NCBI GenBank assembly: GCA_029972225.1
Contig: CP124756.1
Coordinates: forward strand, 3,516,001 to 3,580,000
Length of the DNA: 64,000 bases
Source: Candidatus Thiothrix putei
GTDB lineage: Bacteria; Pseudomonadota; Gammaproteobacteria; Thiotrichales; Thiotrichaceae
Direction: 5' to 3'
Shown here: in pieces, positions 43,149 through 52,403 of the stretch
Layout: the number at the start of each line of letters is the position of its first letter
How positions within the stretch are numbered: the stretch's first letter is position 1
Program-made: the position numbers and the translations under genes
Notes under the pieces: generated by a model
The model's database searches: none
What the model saw: the letters and a program-made list of their open reading frames with translations, nothing else
What the model was told of the DNA's origin: nothing

Positions 43149-43745
43149 TCACTTTTTGGCGCAATGTTCTTGCAATATGACAAGGCGATAAAAACCGATC
43201 CCTAATTTGCGAAGGTCTTTACTGTCCGAGTTCCAATCAGACGGGGTTCCAGATAGCATTGGTCCAATCTCAATAGTTGAAACTTGTTCTGGCAATAAAA
43301 AATCGAATTGATAGGTATTTACAGATTCTGTTGTAAGTTGCCATACCTGCGTTATTTGCCCCATGCGTAACCATACAGGTTTACCTATTTGTTTAGGTAT
43401 TGTACGCGCAGTTATAACCAAACAAATCTGACCATGTAACGGTTCTCGTAATTCAATTCTGACAATTGGACTCAGTTTAGCATCACTCCATCGCCCCCAT
43501 TCTTCAACCATCGACAGTCCTGCCGTAGATGCTACAAACTCCGGTATCCCTAGACGAGAAAACACGAAACCCTCTTCCAATGTTGCTGGGTAGCGTTTCG
43601 GACGCCAGTCAAACGTTTCACGTTTGATGTAATAACTGCTGTACTCATCACTTACTACGGGATTCAGCATTAGCCAAAAGAGCCAAGCATAAAATAAACA
43701 CAGCAACACGATTAAACCTAATCGAATACGGTTAGCAATATTCAT
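43149..43745 (-). CDS. Hypothetical membrane-anchored protein of polysaccharide cluster
   Basis: 198 residues from MNIANRIRLGL. The start overlaps the stop of the upstream gene (ATGA), which fixes it. One membrane helix at about 10-28 is followed by an extracytoplasmic beta-rich domain; AGLSMVEEWGRWSDAKLSPI and YQFDFLLPEQVSTIEIGPML resemble the DUF7024-type domain that accompanies surface glycan enzymes (resemblance from memory). Last gene of the leftward cluster and AT-richer than the LPS genes. Confidence 0.6.
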   Translation of the reverse strand: MNIANRIRLGLIVLLCLFYAWLFWLMLNPVVSDEYSSYYIKRETFDWRPKRYPATLEEGFVFSRLGIPEFVASTAGLSMVEEWGRWSDAKLSPIVRIELREPLHGQICLVITARTIPKQIGKPVWLRMGQITQVWQLTTESVNTYQFDFLLPEQVSTIEIGPMLSGTPSDWNSDSKDLRKLGIGFYRLVILQEHCAKK

Positions 43746-44857
43746 ATAACAAATACGCGACCAGAAAACCACGCCATAACCATAAAACCAGCTATTCCAG
43801 CAGCGTAAACGCCACCAAGTAATTTTAATAATGGGAATCGATCAAAGACAAGCACTAACCCAAATAAGAAAGGGGCTTGCCACATTACATACCGTGGCAA
43901 AGAATCTAGTCCTGTAGCTAATGGTAACAAGGTAACACATATTAGAAAAATTGCATAATGATAATATTTGTCAATCAATAACCACCCACTCATAATAAGA
44001 CTGAATAATGCAAAGAATGCCATATAAGTCGATCGCCCCCCTTCCATCAATCCAAACCATAAATTTGTAAACGGGTTACTTAAAGATCTTCCCCATGCTA
44101 CTTGTATATGGCTAAAAGCTAAAGCATCTCCTACATGTAAGTGAAGGTACAGCATGTATCCTCCCAAACCAACAGGTATTAACAATAAACCAAGCAGGAA
44201 TGTCAGGAGCAATGAAAAATTATTTCTAAATAATGAAAATTGAGAAAAAAGCTGAAAAAAATAAGGAAACAGAAATAATATACCAACAACTCGTGTAGCA
44301 GACAAAAGACCCGTTAAGAAGCCTACCATTATCCATTGATGTTGTTTCAATGCAACAAATGCCATAGACGTGAGAAAAAAATACAGTGACTCAGTATAAC
44401 CAACATGGGCGTAAATAATATAAGGATTAAAAGCTACTAAAAAACCTGCCAAAATCTTCTTCTTACTACCTAACTCTTTCTCAACCAATAACATGAAGGC
44501 GAATATAGCTATCAGAAGAAAAAATTTACTGGTTATGACCAAAGCGAGACCTGCTGAAATACCAAAAATATTTTTAACAGCAATCGCCAGTAACGGAAAA
44601 AGAGGAAAAAACGCCCAATTTGCAGCATTTCCTGCCTCATGCTCTTTTGGCTCCAAAAAGTATCCTTCATTCACGATTGAGGCATACCATCCACAATCCC
44701 ATTTACAGGCTGAACTCAACGAAGAACTACTCGCCCCAAATTCAGCAACAGCCAAATCTGCAAAACCTTGCACGAAAATATTACTAAATATAAATAACAA
44801 CAGAGCCAATGTCAGTGTTTTTTTATAGTGGTGCCATAATAAGTATACTTTCATCAT
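43742..44857 (-). CDS. PIG-V-like membrane mannosyltransferase
   Basis: 371 residues from MMKVYLLWHH, with about ten membrane segments. The first extracytoplasmic loop contains CKWDCGWYASIVNEGYF, matching the WD-x-x-WY-x-x-I motif of PIG-V-type and related GT-C glycosyltransferases. A second conserved stretch is VAFNPYIIYAHVGYTESLYF. GT-C enzymes use lipid-phosphate sugars, and the two genes upstream (gtrB, gtrA) would make and flip such a donor. Coupled to the downstream gene by ATGA. Clearly AT-rich. Confidence 0.75.
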   Translation of the reverse strand: MMKVYLLWHHYKKTLTLALLLFIFSNIFVQGFADLAVAEFGASSSSLSSACKWDCGWYASIVNEGYFLEPKEHEAGNAANWAFFPLFPLLAIAVKNIFGISAGLALVITSKFFLLIAIFAFMLLVEKELGSKKKILAGFLVAFNPYIIYAHVGYTESLYFFLTSMAFVALKQHQWIMVGFLTGLLSATRVVGILFLFPYFFQLFSQFSLFRNNFSLLLTFLLGLLLIPVGLGGYMLYLHLHVGDALAFSHIQVAWGRSLSNPFTNLWFGLMEGGRSTYMAFFALFSLIMSGWLLIDKYYHYAIFLICVTLLPLATGLDSLPRYVMWQAPFLFGLVLVFDRFPLLKLLGGVYAAGIAGFMVMAWFSGRVFVI

Positions 44858-44858
44858 A

Positions 44859-45263
44859 TTACCTGAATACCCATAAATGAGATAATAAGAAAAATGCACT
44901 TGAATATACAACACCTGCGATAACTTGAGACACTATATCCCCAAACCCAATCTGTAAACTTACATGTAAAACAATGAGGTTACATAAATAAGCTACTGCA
45001 AACACAATCAGAAAACGCCTGAACTGCTGCATGACGAATCTATTGCCTACAGAAAATACGAACATCTTATTCAACAAAAATGAACACATTAATCCAACAG
45101 TATAACCCAAAATATTAGCCATATAAGGCGACATGCCCAACATCATCCCACCAAAAATAACAGCATAACCAATAATAGTATTAACAATGCCAACCGAAAA
45201 AAAACGTATAACTTGCGCAAATAATTTACTTTTCAACACAAGAATAACCAACCCATTCATCAA
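44859..45263 (-). CDS. gtrA: GtrA-family membrane protein
   Basis: 134 residues with four helices. The FAQVIRFFSVGIVNTIIGYA start and GLMCSFLLNKMFVFS motif define GtrA. It is thought to flip undecaprenyl-phosphate-sugar to the periplasm. The start overlaps the gtrB gene by 38 bases; GTG at 45239 is a possible shorter start. Confidence 0.88.
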   Translation of the reverse strand: MMNGLVILVLKSKLFAQVIRFFSVGIVNTIIGYAVIFGGMMLGMSPYMANILGYTVGLMCSFLLNKMFVFSVGNRFVMQQFRRFLIVFAVAYLCNLIVLHVSLQIGFGDIVSQVIAGVVYSSAFFLLSHLWVFR

Positions 45264-46197
45264 TTATATAAATAGGGCGACGCTTAGTTTCCAGAAAAAC
45301 CTTCCCCACATATTCACCAACCACCCCCAAAGATAGCATTAATAACCCACCAAGCAAATACATTGGAATCACAATAGATGACCAACCAGCAATTGCATAG
45401 CCCAACCAATGACTTGTCAGTGCATACAGGGTCATGAAAAGTGATAGAAGAAAAACAACGCTCCCCGTCAAAGCAATCAGGCGTAAAGGAATAACTGAAA
45501 AAGAAGTAATTCCGTCCCATGCTAACGCCAGCATCTTACGTAACGGATATTTACTCACACCCGCCTTACGCTCGGCACGTCGATAAAACACAGTGCTGAC
45601 TTTTCGGTGCAGTAACGGTGGCAACCCACGTAAAAACAGATTTTTTTCTGGGAAGCGCTGTAAATTTTGCAATGCTTTTGCTGACATCAGGCGGAAATCC
45701 GCATGATTTTCAACCAAATCTACTCTCATCCAGCGCATTAACTTGTAAAATAACATCGCAGTATTACGTTTGAACCAAGTATCGACTTCACGTGATTCCC
45801 GCACTCCCAAAACAATTTCAGCACCGCGACGATATTCCTCTAACATTAAGTGAATCGCCGATAAATCATCCTGTAAATCAGCATCAATACTGACAGCAAC
45901 GTCACAATATCCTATCACCTGATGCAAACCACACAGCAACGCACCTTGATGCCCGACGTTAGCGGCTAAACGTATTCCGCGCAAACACCCTGGGTATTGC
46001 TCTACCGCTTGCACAATTAACTCCCATGTTGTATCACGCGAACCATCATCGACTAATAGAATAAAACTACTCAATGAAGAGTTAGAAGAAGCACTTAAGT
46101 CATCCAACACTTTTACCATTTTGGGAATACTAATTGGCAGCATCTCACTTTCATTGTAACAAGGCACAACCAATGCGATTTGAACTTTCCTCATCAT
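45226..46197 (-). CDS. gtrB: GtrB-like undecaprenyl-phosphate glycosyltransferase (GT2)
   Basis: 323 residues from MMRKVQIALVVPCYNESEML. The GT-A fold has DDGSRDTTW, SIDADLQDDL as metal motif, and a typical NHADFRLMSAKAL. Two C-terminal membrane helices (about 232-258 and 266-292) place it in the DPM1/GtrB class with membrane anchoring. It would transfer a sugar from a nucleotide donor to undecaprenyl phosphate for use by the PIG-V-like GT-C enzyme. Operon with gtrA. Confidence 0.9.
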   Translation of the reverse strand: MMRKVQIALVVPCYNESEMLPISIPKMVKVLDDLSASSNSSLSSFILLVDDGSRDTTWELIVQAVEQYPGCLRGIRLAANVGHQGALLCGLHQVIGYCDVAVSIDADLQDDLSAIHLMLEEYRRGAEIVLGVRESREVDTWFKRNTAMLFYKLMRWMRVDLVENHADFRLMSAKALQNLQRFPEKNLFLRGLPPLLHRKVSTVFYRRAERKAGVSKYPLRKMLALAWDGITSFSVIPLRLIALTGSVVFLLSLFMTLYALTSHWLGYAIAGWSSIVIPMYLLGGLLMLSLGVVGEYVGKVFLETKRRPIYIIDEWVGYSCVEK

Positions 46198-46265
46198 ATC
46201 AATAACCTGCAAGTAATCAATCTTAGTCCTGTTGTGATCAAGCAAAACCATTTATTCAGGGACGA

Positions 46266-49200
46266 CTAGTTATTTAGTTTAGTTGCCTTAAATATCAGTT
46301 GCACATCACCCAAATGCCCATATTCTGGTGCTGAATACATGTCAATAGTCGCATCAGAAAAACCGGCATCTTTCAGAGTATTCAATATATCCCATCCAAA
46401 ATCGGTAAATACCAGCGAACCCTCTGCTGAAATAGGGTTGCCATGATACATCGGGGGTAAATGATGGGCTAATCTTCCCTTATCTAGTAATTGTGCACGA
46501 TTTACCGAAGTACGTTGATCAACATGAAAGGGAATGCTCGCTAACATGATACCTTGGGGCTTGAGGACTCGCGCACATTCTGCAAATGCCTGAGCAGGGT
46601 GTGGCACGTGCTCGAAGACGTCATTGCTAATGATGAAATCAAACTTTTCATTCGCGAAACTAAGGTTTTCAACATCTTCGTGCCGAATACCATTAATTGT
46701 GCTTCCAGAGGCATATTGATGCCCTAAGTACTCGCTCCCTATCACTTGGTGCTGTGGAAACGTCGTGACTGCCCATTGGTAAATCGGAGTAACTTGTTCC
46801 ATGAAATAAAGGCTTTTTCCCGCTGTGTTGGCTAATGCTTGATGGATCAAGGTTGCAATGAGGCGTTGGCGATTATTCATTTTGCACAGGGGGCACTCAA
46901 GCCGTTCTCGCCAGTTTGGCTGCCATCCGGTGGTTAGATATTGCCCACCAAATTGTGCATCTACTAACAATGAGACGTTGCGGTTGCAAGGCACACAAAA
47001 ACCATTCACGGTAAACATTTCACTGTCAATCTGTGCCAAATACTGCTGGGCGAGGCCTTGATGGTCTTTTATCGTCGAATGCTTAAGCAGTTCCTGATAT
47101 TGTTGTTGATCGTGTGCTGAACCAACAGGTAATAGTGCCGTATTTGGCATAGGTGTCGGCACTGCCAAAAACTCTGAATACAAGGATAGCGGGTATGTGT
47201 TACGTGTGACGGGCATTCCCAGTTCCGTAACAATATCCGCTAAAATCAGCCATGCAGCGGCTGCACCCCAGTGTTTTTCTGCAAAAAATTGGCTATTTTG
47301 GCTAATTTGATTCCAACGGGTTTCGTCATGGTATAGTAAGCTAATCGCATCAGCAATCGCTTGTGGTGTATCCGCTACGACAACATTTTCGCCATCCGTA
47401 AGCCCCATACCTTCTATGGCAATAGTGGTCGCAACAACAGGTAAACCGACGCTCATGGCGCTGCCGATTTTGCCTTTGATGCCTGCTCCATAGCGCAACG
47501 GTGCTACAGATAGACGCATTTTGTCCAGCAACGGGGTTAGATTTTCGATAAAACCTGTGATAATAATGTCGTCCGATGCAAGTGCTTGAATCTCAGGCGG
47601 TGGCGTGCTGCCAACCGCATAGAAACGTACCTGTGGTAGTTGCTTGCGTAGCAATGGCATGACGGTTTCGGCAAAGTATTTGACAGCATCAACATTGGGC
47701 GCGTGCTGATAACTGCCAACGAATACTAGGTCTTTGCGTCCCTGGAATCCTGTGGTCATACCACCCGGTTGCCGTGAATAGGGTAATAAGCGGATGACAT
47801 CTTTCGCAAGCAGAGGTTTTAACAGCTCAAGCTCTTCCGTGCTGATGACCGTGGCAATGTCAGCGGTAAGAATGGCATTGATTTCACGTTGTTTTATGTC
47901 CTCTGCCCGTTGTGTTAAGGATGAGGTTTGGTGTAACGCAGCCTCCCGTGCTACCCGCAAAAAGTGCAAATCGACTGTGTGGAAGAGTACCTTGGCTTTC
48001 GTGCAATAGCGCCGAATGGTTTTTATATGGTGTTCAAAGACCGCTAACCTGTTTAGAAAAACCAAATCATAACGCGAGCCATATTCTTTAACGTGTTGTT
48101 CAACACTAGTGACCGTCGGAGCGTAGAGCATTTCAACGCCAACACGCTGTAATGCTGGGGTGTATTCCGGCATGTAGAAGAAATTGTCTTCGGGAATAAA
48201 AGTCACTTGAAAACCCATTTCCCGCAGTAGCAGCATGTGGTTATAGGCATCAATTGAACCAGAGTCCTTATTCGGTGTTGGGGTACAATGGTCAATGAAT
48301 AAAACCCGACGGGTGGCGGCACGGTCTTTTGCCTGATCCACGTGTTGCCCTGGTGCTTGATGCAACTTGAGTCGATTGTTCCAGCGTTCAAATTGTTTTT
48401 GAGTATTCACAACTTGATAGGCTTTAGCTCCTTGAGTTAAGTCTGTCCCAGACGTAATACCTTCATAATGAATGACAACGGATAGCGGTTGATAAATAAC
48501 CCGGTAGCCCTTATCGCGGATTTTCAAAGCAAGGTCACTGTCTTCACAATAAGCCGGTGTATAAAGCTCGTCAAAACCTCCCAGCTCGTTGAATAAGTCC
48601 TTAGGAATCATAATAGACGCGCCCGAACAGTAATCGACCTCTCGCGCATAATTATAAACGGGCAAGGTTGGATCTTGACAACGCCCGAAGTTCCAAGCAC
48701 TACCGTCTTGCCAAATGATACCACCCGCTTCCTGCAAAAGTCCGTTAGGATAGACCAGTTTAGAACCCGCTAAACCCGTACCAGGGAATTCATGGAAAGT
48801 CCTTAATAATTCATCTGCCCAATCGGGAAAGACTTCAGTATCATTATTTAAAAACAATAAATACTCGCCAATAGCATGATGTGCGCCATTGTTGCAAGAA
48901 CGAATAAAACCCTGATTTTGCGCATTTCTAATAAGACGAATGCCATTGACCTCGGACAAGGTATTGTAAGAATCATCAGGCGAGCAATCGTCGACGACGA
49001 TGATTTCAAAGGCAGTATTCGGTGGATTCAGAGAAATCGAGGCAATGCATCTGATCGTATAATCTATTTTTCCGTAAATCGGAATAATGATAGAAATAAC
49101 CGGATTTTCCGAAGACGGAATCACTAATGTTTTCGGATTTGCTAATGTACTGCGGGCAAGTGGTGACTGGAGCAATGGCGAAGTGTATGCCGGTAACGTT

Positions 49201-50369
49201 CCGGGGTGGCTGCCAGTAGCAGTTAAAATACGCGGGGATAGTTTGGCAATCCACTGCCGATGTTTAGATTTAGTCTCGATACTGAACGGGAGCGCCTGAT
49301 ACCAGTGCTTGATAAACCGTAAACCAGCTTTAGCGTAACGCTTCATATTAAGCTGCCAGCTAACTGGCAAGGTGTAATAGTATCGTTTAACCTCAGCGAG
49401 CAAGATTTTAATGAAGTGTTTTAGCTTCGGTAAAAATAAGATCGTTAGCTCTTTGCCTTTACGTAACGGGGCAGTTACTTTCCATGAGTAGCTGGCTAAT
49501 AGACCTGTGATGTGATTATCGCGTTCAACGATTGCTTGCTGAAGATTAACAATTGCTTGCTGAAAATTAACTATTTGTGTGTCACGTTCTGTAACGATTT
49601 TTTCCAAGGCTTGCGCCCACCGTGCAAAGCCAACATAATGTTTCAATAGATCTAAGGATTCTGGGTACAGTGTGGACATTTTCAGGTCTGGTAAGGGACT
49701 CATTGCAGAGCCACACACCGCTATGAAATAGATGGGACTTTGCAGAATACCCGCATTAGCATTCAAGTCATTGCCGTTATCAGACCAAACCGAGGCAGTA
49801 TCGGGTGCTATATCCAGTGGTTGAATAACGGATGCTATCTGTAAACGTTGCCCTGCGTATTGAATCAAGGAAAATTGCGTGCGGAGCAGGGTATCAAACT
49901 CCTGAAAATCCAGCTCCTTGACATGGAATTCATTGTGTTCACCACTTTCCTCCGAATAAACAGGACGATTGGGGGAAGAAATGATAAAAATGCCGTTAGA
50001 ATGTAACACTCGTCTGATTTCAGCAAGCATTTGTTCTTGTTCGACGAGATGTTCAATGGTTTCAAAGGAAACAACAACATCAAACGTATTATCAGAAAAG
50101 TTGAGGTTTACCGCACTGCCTTGCTGAAACTGGAGATTCTTTTTTTCATACGTTTCGGATGCGTGAGCTACGGCCTCATGCGAAATATCAACACCAATAA
50201 CGCTATGCGCAACCTCAGCCATCATAGCTGAGCCATACCCTTCACCGCACGCAACATCTAGCACCGTTTTTCCTTTGATTAGCTCAAGTACCATGGCGTA
50301 CCGATGGTAATGCTCCATGCGGATTCTGCCTTGCTCAGTAGGTATATAGCGCTCGCCTGTAAAATTCAT
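46266..50369 (-). CDS. Four-domain methyltransferase-GT2-GT4-methyltransferase fusion
   Basis: 1367 residues from MNFTGERYIPTEQG; ATG 50369 has AAGG five bases ahead and lies 8 bases after the preceding stop. Domain 1 (about 30-190): class I SAM methyltransferase, VLDVACGEGYGS and EHLVEQEQMLAEIRRVL. A heptad linker (about 258-290, IVNFQQAIVNLQQAIVERDN) leads to domain 2, GT2 (about 423-640): VISIIIPIYGKIDYTIR, EYLLFLNNDTEV, YCEDSDLALKIRDKGY. Domain 3, GT4 (about 686-1060): VLFIDHCTPTPNKDSGS, KDLVFVGSYQHAPNVDA, GAGIKGKIGSAMSVGLPVVA. Domain 4 (about 1117-1367): CxxC pairs (FCVPC, ECPLC), then a SAM methyltransferase with FIISNDVFEHVPHPAQAFAE. It would extend a surface glycan and methylate it. 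Domain order and activities are inferred from motifs. Confidence 0.85.
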   Translation of the reverse strand: MNFTGERYIPTEQGRIRMEHYHRYAMVLELIKGKTVLDVACGEGYGSAMMAEVAHSVIGVDISHEAVAHASETYEKKNLQFQQGSAVNLNFSDNTFDVVVSFETIEHLVEQEQMLAEIRRVLHSNGIFIISSPNRPVYSEESGEHNEFHVKELDFQEFDTLLRTQFSLIQYAGQRLQIASVIQPLDIAPDTASVWSDNGNDLNANAGILQSPIYFIAVCGSAMSPLPDLKMSTLYPESLDLLKHYVGFARWAQALEKIVTERDTQIVNFQQAIVNLQQAIVERDNHITGLLASYSWKVTAPLRKGKELTILFLPKLKHFIKILLAEVKRYYYTLPVSWQLNMKRYAKAGLRFIKHWYQALPFSIETKSKHRQWIAKLSPRILTATGSHPGTLPAYTSPLLQSPLARSTLANPKTLVIPSSENPVISIIIPIYGKIDYTIRCIASISLNPPNTAFEIIVVDDCSPDDSYNTLSEVNGIRLIRNAQNQGFIRSCNNGAHHAIGEYLLFLNNDTEVFPDWADELLRTFHEFPGTGLAGSKLVYPNGLLQEAGGIIWQDGSAWNFGRCQDPTLPVYNYAREVDYCSGASIMIPKDLFNELGGFDELYTPAYCEDSDLALKIRDKGYRVIYQPLSVVIHYEGITSGTDLTQGAKAYQVVNTQKQFERWNNRLKLHQAPGQHVDQAKDRAATRRVLFIDHCTPTPNKDSGSIDAYNHMLLLREMGFQVTFIPEDNFFYMPEYTPALQRVGVEMLYAPTVTSVEQHVKEYGSRYDLVFLNRLAVFEHHIKTIRRYCTKAKVLFHTVDLHFLRVAREAALHQTSSLTQRAEDIKQREINAILTADIATVISTEELELLKPLLAKDVIRLLPYSRQPGGMTTGFQGRKDLVFVGSYQHAPNVDAVKYFAETVMPLLRKQLPQVRFYAVGSTPPPEIQALASDDIIITGFIENLTPLLDKMRLSVAPLRYGAGIKGKIGSAMSVGLPVVATTIAIEGMGLTDGENVVVADTPQAIADAISLLYHDETRWNQISQNSQFFAEKHWGAAAAWLILADIVTELGMPVTRNTYPLSLYSEFLAVPTPMPNTALLPVGSAHDQQQYQELLKHSTIKDHQGLAQQYLAQIDSEMFTVNGFCVPCNRNVSLLVDAQFGGQYLTTGWQPNWRERLECPLCKMNNRQRLIATLIHQALANTAGKSLYFMEQVTPIYQWAVTTFPQHQVIGSEYLGHQYASGSTINGIRHEDVENLSFANEKFDFIISNDVFEHVPHPAQAFAECARVLKPQGIMLASIPFHVDQRTSVNRAQLLDKGRLAHHLPPMYHGNPISAEGSLVFTDFGWDILNTLKDAGFSDATIDMYSAPEYGHLGDVQLIFKATKLNN

Positions 50370-50376
50370 AAAAACC

Positions 50377-51066
50377 TTATTTCCTCGCAACTATTGTCAG
50401 AGCTGACGGATATTCGAGCGAAAAGATTTCGCAAGAGTTAAACCCAGCCCTCAAAACAGTTTGCCAAACATCTGCACCAAATTCAGTGAAAACCAATTGA
50501 TCATCCGCGAGAATACCAGATTGGCCATGATAGCTAGGGGCTAGACCTGCTCGTGAACGACTCAGGCGATTAACAATGATTGGGACTGTAAAAATACATT
50601 TTCCATTGTAACGTAACACCCGACGGCATTCAGAGAGAGCTCTCTCTGGATTAGGCACATGTTCCAACGTATCGGAGTGCACCACCAAATCAATGCTCTC
50701 AGACTCAATATCAAGATTCTGCATATCAAATTGTGGATATTCAATCAGTCTATGTAAGGGTAGCTTTCCAAGAAACTGAGTCAAATTTCCAGCAGCATTT
50801 ATTTCAAGAATTTTTATATCGCTCATAGACTCACAAAACTGATTAAGGGTTCCTTTGAATCCAAGCTCTTTGAGAATACAAGCTGATAAACTCATTGCAC
50901 GTAAATTATTATTACATTGTCTGCAATGGAAACCTTGTTGGCGATTAATATATTCAGCCTCATTTTCGGACAATTGCCAAGCATTAATAAGTTGAGGCCA
51001 AAGTACAACAGTTGTCGAGAAATCTTCTCCACCACATATGGGACATAATTCAGAAAAAAGTTGCAT
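50377..51066 (-). CDS. Class I SAM-dependent methyltransferase with zinc-ribbon-like N-terminus
   Basis: 229 residues from MQLFSELCPICGGEDF. The start overlaps the wzt stop (TGATG). CPIC near 8-11 and CRQC near 48-51 may bind zinc. VVHSDTLEHVPNPERALSEC and YHGQSGILADDQLVFTEFGA match domain 4 of the downstream fusion protein (DVFEHVPHPAQAFAEC, YHGNPISAEGSLVFTDFGW), so the two are paralogues. The classical GxGxG motif I is weak (ILEINAAGNLTQFL), as in domain 4. Likely to methylate a sugar, perhaps as the chain-end signal read by Wzt. Confidence 0.82.
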   Translation of the reverse strand: MQLFSELCPICGGEDFSTTVVLWPQLINAWQLSENEAEYINRQQGFHCRQCNNNLRAMSLSACILKELGFKGTLNQFCESMSDIKILEINAAGNLTQFLGKLPLHRLIEYPQFDMQNLDIESESIDLVVHSDTLEHVPNPERALSECRRVLRYNGKCIFTVPIIVNRLSRSRAGLAPSYHGQSGILADDQLVFTEFGADVWQTVLRAGFNSCEIFSLEYPSALTIVARK

Positions 51067-52403
51067 CAGTGAGCTTCCAAAACTATTTTTTTCATCGGGA
51101 CTCCAACTAACCCAAAGCAAATTGAACTCGTATGTACTCGAACAATCAGCGCGTCATGCGTCCAGTGGTGCTGAATGTGACTATCTTGAGTTCCTTCAGC
51201 TAGAGCGGCATCAATACTATAATCACCAGGAGGTAATATCGGTAGTCGAAAGTCAAAGCGGGCAATAATTTCAGACCCTGCATTCACGAAAAGAGGAACA
51301 TCTCGATACGCAAGAAATGTGTTATCAGCAAAAATTGTTTGGCCAAGACGATCCTTAAATACGAAACCAATTATTGGACGAAAAATCTCTTTACGTGCCA
51401 AACACCGGATCTCTAACATCACACTCTCACCACCAACAATCCATGAAAAAGGCACTCTATTTTGATCGAGAATCCGTACTGATATTATTTTAGCATCACC
51501 TGTACCAAATCCAGCTTGATCAGGGTCAAAATTGAAAACTTCAATATCATTACGCAAAGTAGACGAGTTGACTAGACTTGTACGCATATCATTATATTCA
51601 TCTTGATCATATATTTTGTTATCTATCTTAAAATTTTCTTCAGTTTGAATTCCATCCACATTCTGGCTCGATTCATATAACATCGAAAGATAATCTTGTG
51701 TTACTTCCTTTGGTTTACCTATTTTGGTAATCGTTCCATCACTAAGCAAAATAGCTTTACTGCATAAATTAATGACAGCACTAGTATCATGACTAACAAA
51801 AATCACAACTCCTGTTTGCATGAACTTACGCAGAAAACGCATACATTTTTGTGTGAAAAAAGCATCTCCCACTGCCAAGGCTTCGTCAATGACAAGAATA
51901 TCGGCATCCACATGTGCAATTACCGCAAATGCTAAGCGCACATACATCCCACTGGAATAGGTTTTTACCGGCTGTTCAATAAAATCGCCGATATCCGCAA
52001 ATGCAGCAATTTGCGCAAAGCGTGCGTCAATTTGCTCACGACTCAATCCCAGCATGGTAGCATTCATATAGACATTTTCCCGTCCGGTAAATTCTGGGTT
52101 AAAACCTGCACCCAGTTCCAAAAGGGCAGCGACTCGCCCATTCACAGTAATCGTACCGATCGTGGGGGTTAATGTGCCGCAAATCATTTGCAGCAGGGTG
52201 GATTTTCCAGAGCCATTACGCCCAATAATACCTACGGTTTCACCCTTGCGTACAGTAAAACACACATCCTTGATCGCCCAGAAATCGCGGCAATACTGCT
52301 TACTTCCACGGGCAAACATTTGCAGTAAGCGGTGATGTGGCTTGTCGTAAATGTGGTAGTTTTTTCCTACCCCTTCAACCTTGATGGCAATCTCAGAGGA
52401 CAT
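51066..52403 (-). CDS. wzt: Polysaccharide ABC exporter ATP-binding protein Wzt
   Basis: 445 residues. The ATPase domain has Walker A GRNGSGKST, signature KTYSSGMYVRLAFA, Walker B ADILVIDEAL and H-loop FVSHDTS. From about residue 250 a C-terminal domain follows (VLEFKDRLG-type: IIGFVFKDRLGQTIFADNTF, RFDFRLPILPPGDYSIDAAL), as in Wzt proteins that bind the capped non-reducing end of an O-chain. This start (MSSEIAIKV) overlaps wzm by 11 bases. The long C-terminal domain is significant because methyltransferases lie directly downstream in the operon. Confidence 0.93.
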   Translation of the reverse strand: MSSEIAIKVEGVGKNYHIYDKPHHRLLQMFARGSKQYCRDFWAIKDVCFTVRKGETVGIIGRNGSGKSTLLQMICGTLTPTIGTITVNGRVAALLELGAGFNPEFTGRENVYMNATMLGLSREQIDARFAQIAAFADIGDFIEQPVKTYSSGMYVRLAFAVIAHVDADILVIDEALAVGDAFFTQKCMRFLRKFMQTGVVIFVSHDTSAVINLCSKAILLSDGTITKIGKPKEVTQDYLSMLYESSQNVDGIQTEENFKIDNKIYDQDEYNDMRTSLVNSSTLRNDIEVFNFDPDQAGFGTGDAKIISVRILDQNRVPFSWIVGGESVMLEIRCLARKEIFRPIIGFVFKDRLGQTIFADNTFLAYRDVPLFVNAGSEIIARFDFRLPILPPGDYSIDAALAEGTQDSHIQHHWTHDALIVRVHTSSICFGLVGVPMKKIVLEAH

